From: an uncultured Bacilli bacterium
GTDB taxonomy: Bacteria > Bacillota_I > Bacilli_A > RF39 > UBA660
Reading direction: 5' to 3'
Length of the DNA: 30,400 nucleotides
NCBI GenBank assembly: GCA_934096015.1
Contig: CAKOLD010000008.1
Location: 1-30,400, forward strand
Shown in pieces: positions 24,551 through 30,400 of this stretch. Position 1 is the stretch's first letter, and every line of letters starts with the position of its first letter. Made by a program: the position numbers and the translations under genes. Under the pieces are notes generated by a model. That model was given only the letters and a program-made list of their open reading frames with translations. It was not told the origin of the DNA and did no database searches.

Positions 24551-24910
24551 ATTTTCTTTAATTTCTTTAATTTTTGAAGTATAAGCTGCTAGATTAAGTA
24601 CTTTAGCTTCTAATACTTTCTTTTCATATTCAGAAAGTACTCCGATTTCAAAATTTTGTCCAGCTTGATTAACTTCAGTAGGTAAATCTAAGTTTCCTGC
24701 TTTATATTCTTCAATAATTAGTTGTTGAAGTGCAATAATATGTGCTTCGTAAAGTTGTCCTTCAACATATTTTCCACCTGCTTGTGTAATTAAATCTTTA
24801 ATAGGTGTTTTATTACACTTTGCTACATAAGCTTCTGCTAAAATCCAAAGTAGAAAATTATATTGTTTATTTAGAATATTAATATCTATTGCTTGTGTGC
24901 TTGTATTCAT
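24536..24910 (-). CDS. Small helical protein of the type VII locus, unknown
   Basis: A 124-residue, mostly helical, acidic protein without signal peptide or membrane segment. It begins with a polar lead of about 12 residues, then a hydrophobic helix with Trp (QYNFLLWILAEAYVAKC). An acidic middle (EGQLYEAHIIALQQLIIEEY) follows, and the end is Lys/Glu-rich. It lacks the WXG100 hairpin arrangement and has no YxxxD/E at its C-terminus. As the last gene of the substrate operon, 26 bases after the 257-aa protein, with GGAAGG before its ATG, it could be a dedicated chaperone or immunity partner for that protein. That is inference from position only; no family is recognised. Confidence 0.6.
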   Translation of the reverse strand: MNTSTQAIDINILNKQYNFLLWILAEAYVAKCNKTPIKDLITQAGGKYVEGQLYEAHIIALQQLIIEEYKAGNLDLPTEVNQAGQNFEIGVLSEYEKKVLEAKVLNLAAYTSKIKEIKENNPYK

Positions 24911-24936
24911 ATACTAACCTTCCTATTCTTTAAATA

Positions 24937-25710
24937 TTATCTTAAAATCCAGCTTATTGCATTTCCTAAACCACCAGCTACATCAGAAATAGCATCTCCA
25001 GTTGTTTCTACTATAGCTCCAGCTGTGTCTAGCGTTACCTCAGCGGTATTTCCTACTGCTGATACAAGCCCGTTTGTATCAGAAAATCCAGTTTTAACAT
25101 CTTGAAGCCAACTTCCCCAAGTTTCTTTATATTTGGTTGTTCTTGAATAATTTGATGAACTTGATGAATCTTTGTCGTAACTTCCACCAATTCCTCCATG
25201 TTCTTTAGAAGTACTGTTTTGTGTTTGACTTGTAGTTGAAGTTTCATTTTGTGTGCTTGTAGTAGTGGAATCAAAGCTTCCGCCTCTTCCACTGTGTGTA
25301 CGTTCTGTTGATGAAGAACTATTACTAGATGAATTACTGCTTTTGTTAGAACTTGAAGCAGCACTGCTAGTAGAACTAGCATTTCCATCAGCTAATGATT
25401 GCATTTTTGCTACAACAGCTTCTAATGCTGCTAAAGCTTCTTCTTCTGACGTGTCGTATTCTTTCATTTGAGAATCTAAGAATTCTTCTAATTTTGGTAA
25501 TTCTGTTGATAGCGTTGCTTTTACTGAATTAAATTGCTCTGCTATTGTTCCTAATAATGAATTGATTTCTGCATTTTGTACATTGGCACGAATTGCTGAT
25601 AGTTCTTGATCTAGTGATGGAAGATAACTCTGTAATAATGTTTGATCTAAAGCAGAAATTTCAGTATTAAGCGATTGAATTTGTTGTGTATTTAAATTAA
25701 TAACTGACAT
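24937..25710 (-). CDS. Candidate type VII substrate: WXG100-like head, Ser-rich linker, hydrophobic tail
   Basis: A 257-residue protein in three parts. Residues 1-108 form a helical WXG100-like module whose second helix carries EEFLDSQMKEYDTSEEEA, with an export-type Y-x-x-x-D/E motif at Y85-E89. Residues 109-192 are low-complexity Ser/Thr/Asn with two copies of an H-x-G-x-G-G-S-(F/Y)-D motif (at about 139 and 171). Residues 193-257 start with KETWGSWLQDVKTGF and continue as a Gly/Ala/Val-rich segment ending SWILR, looking like amphipathic helices that could insert in membranes. It lacks a signal peptide. The layout resembles LXG-type effectors in miniature, but I do not recognise the toxin domain. 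It lies between a WXG100-like gene and a 124-aa unknown. GGAAAGG precedes the ATG. Confidence 0.7.
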   Translation of the reverse strand: MSVINLNTQQIQSLNTEISALDQTLLQSYLPSLDQELSAIRANVQNAEINSLLGTIAEQFNSVKATLSTELPKLEEFLDSQMKEYDTSEEEALAALEAVVAKMQSLADGNASSTSSAASSSNKSSNSSSNSSSSTERTHSGRGGSFDSTTTSTQNETSTTSQTQNSTSKEHGGIGGSYDKDSSSSSNYSRTTKYKETWGSWLQDVKTGFSDTNGLVSAVGNTAEVTLDTAGAIVETTGDAISDVAGGLGNAISWILR

Positions 25711-25728
25711 TTATTATTCTTCCTTTCC

Positions 25729-26052
25729 TTATTGTATTTGGCTTAGAATTCCTTGAACCTCACTGATTGTATCTTGAGCCTCAGCATCTGTTTCGTTGTA
25801 TTCTGTCATTTGTGTCATTAAGAATTCATCCATTTTTTGTAAAACTGTTACAGTATTTTTTCCTTTTTCAATATTTGATTCCGCATAAGATTTAAGTGTT
25901 CCTGCCATAGCCTCACTTTGAATATTTGAAGCGATTTGATTTAAGCAATCGGAATCTGCACTTAATGTTGTTTGTAATTGTTCAATAATTTCACCGATTC
26001 TATTATGAACCTCGTTCATTCTTTCGGTAGTAAATTTAATTGTGCCTGCCAT
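25729..26052 (-). CDS. WXG100-like protein with a YxxxD export motif
   Basis: A 107-residue helical protein of WXG100 size. The turn region reads SEAMAGTLKSY and has no W-x-G, so this is a divergent member. The second helix carries DEFLMTQMTEYNETDAEA, with Y85-x-x-x-D89 matching the type VII export signal. It aligns without gaps around this motif with the 257-aa protein just downstream, which has E-F-L-x-x-Q-M-x-E-Y at the same residue numbers. The two are probably paralogues or partners forming a heterodimer. GGGG lies before the ATG. It is the third gene of the substrate operon. Confidence 0.75.
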   Translation of the reverse strand: MAGTIKFTTERMNEVHNRIGEIIEQLQTTLSADSDCLNQIASNIQSEAMAGTLKSYAESNIEKGKNTVTVLQKMDEFLMTQMTEYNETDAEAQDTISEVQGILSQIQ

Positions 26053-26065
26053 ATTTATCCCCTTT

Positions 26066-26353
26066 CTAAATTGTCTTTGATCCTGTTGTTTCAGTTGCTT
26101 TCATGTAATTTTCAATTGCTTCAGCAAATTCTTGATTACATGCAATTATATTTTCTAAATATTCAATATCTTTATCTAATTCTGTTGTAAATTTTGTAGC
26201 ATCAGCTTGAGATTGTTCCCAAGATTGACGTGATTCGTTTAAAGCATACTCAATTGAATGTTTAACTGATTCTAATTTTATAGAATTTGCAGCTAATTGT
26301 TCAGCTTGAGTTCTTACTGCTGATGTATTATTTATTAATTTTTGTCCAGCCAT
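26066..26353 (-). CDS. WXG100 family protein (second gene)
   Basis: A 95-residue helical hairpin protein of WXG100 type. The turn carries SRQSWEQSQADATKF: the Trp is kept, but Gly is replaced by Gln. The helices before and after have hydrophobic residues spaced for coiled packing (for example SIKLESVKHSIEYAL and DIEYLENIIACNQEFAEAI). The tail (YMKATETTGSKTI) has Tyr followed by Glu at five positions, not four, so the export motif is imperfect. WXG100 proteins are exported by EssC as dimers and are also structural partners of larger substrates. A good ribosome site (GGAAAGGAA) precedes its ATG; 13 bases separate its end from the next gene. Confidence 0.85.
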   Translation of the reverse strand: MAGQKLINNTSAVRTQAEQLAANSIKLESVKHSIEYALNESRQSWEQSQADATKFTTELDKDIEYLENIIACNQEFAEAIENYMKATETTGSKTI

Positions 26354-26376
26354 ATTAGTATTCCTTTCCTCTATTA

Positions 26377-26664
26377 TTAACTATTGTTTGCAGTTGCAAT
26401 TGATCTTTGTGCAAATGCTGTTAAGTGATTACTCAATGAAAAAATTGCACTAGTTAATGTTTCTATTTTTTGTAAATCATCTTGAATTCCTTTTAAATAT
26501 GAGTCTTTATCAGCTGTATCTGATTGCCATGATGAACCAATTTGTTGACAGCATTCACTTAGGTTTTCCTTAACTCTTAAAATATTTTGGTTTATTTGTG
26601 ATAAATTTTGTGCTTGTTCCAATAATAATTGAGCTTGCGATAGTTCAAAATTACTTGTTGCCAT
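26377..26664 (-). CDS. WXG100 family protein (first gene)
   Basis: A 95-residue WXG100-type protein. The hairpin turn is GSSWQSDTADKDSYL, with Trp conserved and Ser instead of Gly. Two adjacent Cys (about residues 39-40) precede the turn. The C-terminus (AFAQRSIATANNS) has no YxxxD/E motif, so it may be exported only with a partner that supplies one, as known for WXG100 heterodimers. It is the first gene after a near-consensus promoter. The GGAAGG site lies 12 bases from the ATG used here. A six-codon reading frame with a nearer ATG overlaps the start, but the protein fit favours this start. Confidence 0.85.
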   Translation of the reverse strand: MATSNFELSQAQLLLEQAQNLSQINQNILRVKENLSECCQQIGSSWQSDTADKDSYLKGIQDDLQKIETLTSAIFSLSNHLTAFAQRSIATANNS

Positions 26665-26702
26665 TAATCATATCATCCTTCCTATTTTCTTATTCTATTA
26701 CA

Positions 26703-26731
26703 ATGATACCACACTGAAAAATTAATGTCAA
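26703..26731 (-). promoter_or_regulatory. Strong promoter of the WXG100 substrate operon
   Basis: A perfect TTGACA (26726-26731) lies 17 bases from TATCAT (26703-26708), with TGG directly before it giving an extended -10. It is among the two strongest promoters in the window and suggests high expression of the secreted small proteins. Confidence 0.8.
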
Positions 26732-26738
26732 AATTATT

Positions 26739-27638
26739 TTATTCGAATTTCATGTCAATTACTTTAGATAATATACTTACTATAAAAATTGCTCCTAAAC
26801 TCGCTAATGTTGGGTTAATTAAATATAAAATAAATGTAATTACTCCTACTAAAATCCCATAGATTTTTTGCCCTATTCTTGTGTAACAACTACTTTCAGA
26901 ATCAGTTGCTACAAATATGTAAGAAAATAGTATTCCATTGGTAAATAGCATATCAAATATATTGGCAATATTATTTTTATATATACAATAAATTATTATT
27001 AAAGAGGCAAAGGCTATTGTTGAATAAAGAGGTATATCTTTTTTATAAGTACTTAAATTCCACAAAACAATAAGTGATAATATTAAAAATGCTACGCAGG
27101 TTGTATTTATACCACCTGAACCTCTTCCGAATAAATAATCTATAGCATCTAAATTAAAGATTTTGCTAGATTCGTAAGCATTTAAGTATGTAAATTTAGA
27201 AAATATATAAGTTGCTAAAATAATTAAAAGTGATGCTAACGATACAGAGTTAATAGTTTTATTTGGTAACATTTTTGAAACCATTAAAACTGAAAATGCA
27301 ATTAAAGAGAATAATAAAACATTAACATTTATGCTTGCTAAAGAAGCAATTAACAATCCATAAACTATGTGAAATGAACTGAATAAAATTTCTTTAAGTT
27401 TTAAATTTTTCTTTTTTATTATTTTTTCGTATATGAAGTTAACACTAGCACCTAAAATAGCACCAATTAAAGTTAAAAATAAAGGCTTAAACATTCCAAA
27501 TACATTAGTATAGTTATGTAAATACAAATAAATTCCGTTTTTATAAAATCCATAAATAATTAGAGGTAATAAACTAATAAAGTAGTATATACTAATTTTA
27601 AAAATAGAATTATTATCTCTCATATAAACATTTTTCAT
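26739..27638 (-). CDS. RnfD/NqrB-like membrane protein
   Basis: A 299-residue integral membrane protein with about nine or ten hydrophobic segments. The placement right after an RnfC-like gene with an ATGA overlap, and a loop DYLFGRGSGGINTTC matching the F-x-G-x-x-x-G-x-x-G-E-x-S region of RnfD, identify it as RnfD-like. In RnfD and NqrB, FMN is bound covalently to the Thr of an S-G-A-T-P-type motif shortly before that loop. Here the corresponding stretch reads LNAYESSKIFNLDAI and has no such Thr. The protein is also shorter than typical RnfD (about 310-350). In Rnf complexes RnfD is part of the ion-translocating membrane core; without the cofactor site its role is uncertain. GGAGG precedes the ATG. 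The following gene has its own strong promoter. Confidence 0.75.
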   Translation of the reverse strand: MKNVYMRDNNSIFKISIYYFISLLPLIIYGFYKNGIYLYLHNYTNVFGMFKPLFLTLIGAILGASVNFIYEKIIKKKNLKLKEILFSSFHIVYGLLIASLASINVNVLLFSLIAFSVLMVSKMLPNKTINSVSLASLLIILATYIFSKFTYLNAYESSKIFNLDAIDYLFGRGSGGINTTCVAFLILSLIVLWNLSTYKKDIPLYSTIAFASLIIIYCIYKNNIANIFDMLFTNGILFSYIFVATDSESSCYTRIGQKIYGILVGVITFILYLINPTLASLGAIFIVSILSKVIDMKFE

Positions 27639-28792
27639 CGTAGCCTCCTAGATAAGTTAATTTTAGATGGGCAAAGGTAGGTACACAACCCACAGTTTAT
27701 ACATTTTTTTGCATATTCGGCACTTTTTTTATCGTTATTCTCTCTAACATATTTAGGATTAACGTTAACAGGGCAATTTTTAAAACAAAGTCCACAATTA
27801 ATACAATCATGTTCTACTTCTACATTTTTACTCATTATAAATATACTTCTAATTTCACTTGTTAAAACACAATTTTCTGTAATTTCATGTCCATTTAGTA
27901 ATCCATTTACTACTATGAGATAGTCACTTTTTGTAATATTAACATTTTTTTCTAACAAGTCTTTTACAAGTACGCCTATCTTAGCATTAACAATCTTGGA
28001 TTTTTCTACTAAATCACCACTTATTGTAATTAGCTTTTCGCATAGAGGTTTTTTCTTTTTTAATACTTCATAAATTGCTAATATTTCTTCAATATTAAAA
28101 TACATTACTCCAAGTTTTTTACTTCTTTCATTGGTTAATTTTTTTATCAATATTTCTTTTTTTCCTATTGGGTATGTATCTGGCATTAATTTTAGTTCTA
28201 TACTGGGATAAGTTCCAATATTATCTATTAGCATTTTGACATTTTCTGAATCACTATTTTTTACTGCTAAAAAACATTTTTTTATTTTAAAAATCTCACA
28301 TAAAGCATCGATGCATTCTAATAACTTATCTGCATATTTTTTTATAATATAACTATAATTTTCTTCAAAAGGATCCATGTCTATACCATTAACAATTAAT
28401 ATTTTTCCTTTTAAATCTCTTTTAGTTGCATTAAACTTAGTAACCAATTCAATTACTTCTTCTTTGTTATAAGTTTCTATGTATTTTTTTGCACCTACTG
28501 ATTTTTCACTTTTTTCTTTAAAATCATTCTCAATAACTATAGCATTTAATTCTTCATTTTTATAATTTGTTATTTTTGTAGCACCAATTACTTCGCCAGA
28601 TATTGAACTATAGTAATTGTGGTTTTCTTTTTTTAATATTACTGATCCTTTGTATACTGTCTCATGATTTTTAATATTTATTTTGTCATCCTTATCTATA
28701 GGAACATAAATATAATCAGGATCAAGATAGTGTTTTATTGATGTATTTATTTCATAATTCTTACTTTTTTTTATTTGTGTTATAGAACTCAT
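27635..28792 (-). CDS. RnfC-like iron-sulfur protein lacking the nucleotide loop
   Basis: A 385-residue protein with the RnfC layout. The N-terminal part (PDYIYVPIDKDD, ETVYKGSVI and SSISGEVIG, about 25-70) matches the barrel-sandwich region of RnfC. The middle has ILIVNGIDMDP (131-141), where RnfC has a L-I-I-N-G-x-E-C-E-P motif. Two [4Fe-4S] motifs close the protein: C330, C333, C336, C340 and C364, C367, C370, C374. The glycine-rich loop that binds FMN/NADH in RnfC, G-x-G-G-x-x-F-P, should lie around residues 115-125, but that segment reads ELVTKFNATKR. The protein could pass electrons through its clusters without using NADH. The start is ATG 28792 with GGAGG seven bases upstream; an in-frame GTG nine codons earlier is rejected. 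The stop overlaps the rnfD-like start (ATGA). Confidence 0.85.
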   Translation of the reverse strand: MSSITQIKKSKNYEINTSIKHYLDPDYIYVPIDKDDKINIKNHETVYKGSVILKKENHNYYSSISGEVIGATKITNYKNEELNAIVIENDFKEKSEKSVGAKKYIETYNKEEVIELVTKFNATKRDLKGKILIVNGIDMDPFEENYSYIIKKYADKLLECIDALCEIFKIKKCFLAVKNSDSENVKMLIDNIGTYPSIELKLMPDTYPIGKKEILIKKLTNERSKKLGVMYFNIEEILAIYEVLKKKKPLCEKLITISGDLVEKSKIVNAKIGVLVKDLLEKNVNITKSDYLIVVNGLLNGHEITENCVLTSEIRSIFIMSKNVEVEHDCINCGLCFKNCPVNVNPKYVRENNDKKSAEYAKKCINCGLCTYLCPSKINLSRRLR

Positions 28793-28844
28793 TACTATCC
28801 TCCTATTAAAATTATACACTTTTTTTTATATAAAAAAAAGGTAT

Positions 28845-28876
28845 AAAAAAACAGTAGAATTTTTATTAACTACTGT
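28845..28876. terminator. Terminator after the tail-like gene
   Basis: The arms 28851-28857 and 28870-28876 (ACAGTAG/CTACTGT) are perfect around a 12-base AT-rich loop. Six A on the left give a T-run on the minus strand, and T-rich sequence lies on the right, so it could act both ways. Confidence 0.7.
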
Positions 28877-28882
28877 ACTTTT

Positions 28883-30400
28883 TTAATTACTGACTTCGAT
28901 ATTACTAGCGTTTGTTGATGTATTTATTTCTAAAATGTTTGTACCATTATTAGTATCAATTTTAGGTAAGTATATATTTTGTTCTTTTTCAGAATCTAAT
29001 ATGTATGCAACAACTAAGTCATTATTTGTTAGCCATTCTTTAAATAAATTTTCATCTGTTATATTCAAAGAAAATGGTGTTAATATATTAATATTATGTC
29101 CTGCATATATTCCTTTTTCTACTGCATGGGTAGTTGTATTTTGAAATCTGTTAGACATTGCTAAAAGTGAATCTGCTTTATAATCTTCAAAATAAACAAT
29201 ATAAGCGTTGCTCGTTGATATTATGTTTTTATGATAGGTTGCCTTAGGGTCTAGAATTTTTTCTTTTATTTTTCTAACTACTTTTTGGTCTTTAAAATCT
29301 ATATAATCAGCATAATTTCCTATTTTTCTTAATGGTTCATCTAAATAAATATTAGTTGTATGTTTGTAATATGGTTCGTATTCACTTAAAGTTTCACTTA
29401 ATTGCACTTGTCCTAATTCGCTAGGTGTTATTGAAGTTTTTAGAGTTTTTATATTAAAGCTTATATAATTAGCATCATTATTAGTGGTAAATTTCTTTGC
29501 AGAATCTACTGTAGTTGTAGTTGCAGCCCCCAAATAGTTATTATCGCTATCGTACATCAGTATTGAATGTATGTAAGTTTGTTCACTACCGATTCTACTT
29601 AAATAGTATTCAGTATTTGGTTTGACCGGAATTTTATTTGCACTACAAATATAAGTGGACACATTTGCATAATCTCCCGTAGAAATAATATAAGCTCCTT
29701 GTTTTGCCTCACCATCATACATATTTTTACCACTAACTGTAACTGGGATTTTATAACCGTATGGTTCGTATTCTGTTGCTGTAGTTCCTTCTTCTAACTG
29801 TATTTTATTATCCTTTATATGAAAATATCCTCCGCCTATATTATAACTCAATACGACAGCTTTAACAGTTTTCCCCGCTTTTGAGGTTGCAGTTTTATAA
29901 ATATACTCTGAAGTATAATTTTTTAATTCATCAGCTTTATTGGAACCATCAGTTCCATCAGTATATACAAAATAAATTCTTGGATATGAATTTTTTACTC
30001 CAGTATTCTTAATTGTTGCAGATAAAGTATATTGGGTATTTTCTTTGGCTTCGACTGGATAATATTTTCCATAAGCATTAATAACACAATCTCCATTACT
30101 ATCGATACTATCACAGCCAAATTTATTTAAATCAAATAAATTTTTGGTTTGATCTCCAACACTTTCTATTTCTACTGGACTATCTGGTGCTGGAGTTGCA
30201 TTTTGGACACTATTTCCATATATTCTGTAGTTTTCTATAGGTTTTCCATTCCCTAAAAACGTTACACTACTTCCACTTGTTTTATTCTCTTTTTTATTAT
30301 CGATATTTACTCTAAAACTTAATGTCTTATTCATATCTACATTTTGACTTTCTTCAGTTTCTCCGTACGTTACTACTAATTTTATATTATCTTTAATTCC
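28883..30400 (-). CDS. Phage tail/appendage-like modular protein, 5' end outside window
   Basis: The frame is open from 30400 to the stop at 28883, about 505 codons without a start signal. The first ATG (30334) has no ribosome site, and the 22 upstream in-frame codons are open, so the true start lies outside. The visible part begins with a strand-rich linker (VRVNI-like) and then two modules. Each contains a KNLF/KNMY start and ends in E-Y-E-P-Y: KNLFDLNKF to TATEYEPY, and KNMYDGEAK to LSEYEPY. A last segment has LDEPLRKIGNYADYIDF and VVRKI, a pattern familiar from siphophage tail and fibre proteins of Bacillota. No LPxTG or other cell-wall anchor is visible at its C-terminus (SNIEVSN). It may be a prophage remnant or a domesticated adhesin. 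A terminator follows the stop. Confidence 0.75.
   Translation of the reverse strand, partial: GIKDNIKLVVTYGETEESQNVDMNKTLSFRVNIDNKKENKTSGSSVTFLGNGKPIENYRIYGNSVQNATPAPDSPVEIESVGDQTKNLFDLNKFGCDSIDSNGDCVINAYGKYYPVEAKENTQYTLSATIKNTGVKNSYPRIYFVYTDGTDGSNKADELKNYTSEYIYKTATSKAGKTVKAVVLSYNIGGGYFHIKDNKIQLEEGTTATEYEPYGYKIPVTVSGKNMYDGEAKQGAYIISTGDYANVSTYICSANKIPVKPNTEYYLSRIGSEQTYIHSILMYDSDNNYLGAATTTTVDSAKKFTTNNDANYISFNIKTLKTSITPSELGQVQLSETLSEYEPYYKHTTNIYLDEPLRKIGNYADYIDFKDQKVVRKIKEKILDPKATYHKNIISTSNAYIVYFEDYKADSLLAMSNRFQNTTTHAVEKGIYAGHNINILTPFSLNITDENLFKEWLTNNDLVVAYILDSEKEQNIYLPKIDTNNGTNILEINTSTNASNIEVSN

Noticed and set aside
25053..25388. Minus-strand open frame inside the gene of the 257-aa type VII protein, in another frame
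   Set aside because: It overlaps the Ser-rich linker, where AGT/TCT-type codons produce long open frames by chance; no ribosome site or recognisable protein features.
26700..26738. Terminator of the rnfC-rnfD operon
   Set aside because: Only an AT-only, bulged stem around the TTGACA of the next promoter can be drawn; too weak to call, though some termination there is possible.
28811..28816. TATAAT upstream of the rnfC-like gene
   Set aside because: A transcript from it would begin at or within the GGAGG site, and no -35 fits, so I do not call it a promoter.

Overview
The window is very AT-rich, roughly a quarter to 30 percent GC by eye. It uses TGA as a normal stop: the rnfC-like gene ends in an ATGA overlap. 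Shine-Dalgarno sites are strong (GGAGG, AGGTGA) and promoters are often of the extended -10 type (TGnTATAAT). The gene set is that of Bacillota, class Bacilli: YqeG, YqeH, an RNase J-like protein, SufB, a MutL carrying an endonuclease motif, type VIIb secretion and a SpoVIF-like protein. A gut Bacilli lineage of the RF39/Erysipelotrichia kind, with a modest genome, is my inference. No rRNA, tRNA, IS element or CRISPR array was recognised, and no intergenic gap exceeds about 160 bases. Nearly everything lies on the minus strand; only two small genes (15954-16704) are on the plus strand.

Housekeeping part (1-18410). In transcription order from the right these are: an RNase J-like protein whose metal site is broken; a convergent plus-strand pair (single-domain YigZ and a TIGR04086-like membrane protein); uvrC; a yqeG-yqeH-mutL operon with 8-nt overlaps; a membrane-anchored TasA/camelysin-like protein; transketolase; a SpoVIF-like protein plus a hypothetical gene; a strongly promoted secreted Asn/Tyr-rich protein with a duplicated domain, followed by a small coiled-coil protein; a membrane-anchored protein of unknown function; a stand-alone sufB followed by mutS; and the start of ssb. 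DNA repair is therefore well represented (uvrC, mutL, mutS, ssb), but mutS and mutL are about 8 kb apart in different operons.

Type VII secretion locus (18416-26731). A strong promoter drives five small genes: two WXG100 proteins, a WXG100-like protein, a 257-aa protein with a WXG100-like head, a Ser/Thr/Asn linker and a hydrophobic tail, and a 124-aa unknown. A hairpin terminator follows. A second promoter then drives essC (FHA, two membrane segments, FtsK/SpoIIIE ATPases) and a YukD/EsaB ubiquitin-like gene, ending in another terminator. A 369-aa unknown gene lies beyond, with an apparently leaderless message. EsaA, EssA and EssB are not in the window.

Right end (26739-30400). An overlapping rnfC-rnfD pair lacks rnfG, E, A and B. 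Both proteins have lost the motifs that normally hold flavin or NADH, while the two [4Fe-4S] clusters of RnfC are intact. Beyond it is the 3' part of a large protein built from phage-tail-like modules and open at the window edge. The most unusual items are the RnfCD-like pair, the 257-aa candidate secreted effector, the duplicated-domain secreted protein and the RNase J-like pseudoenzyme candidate.
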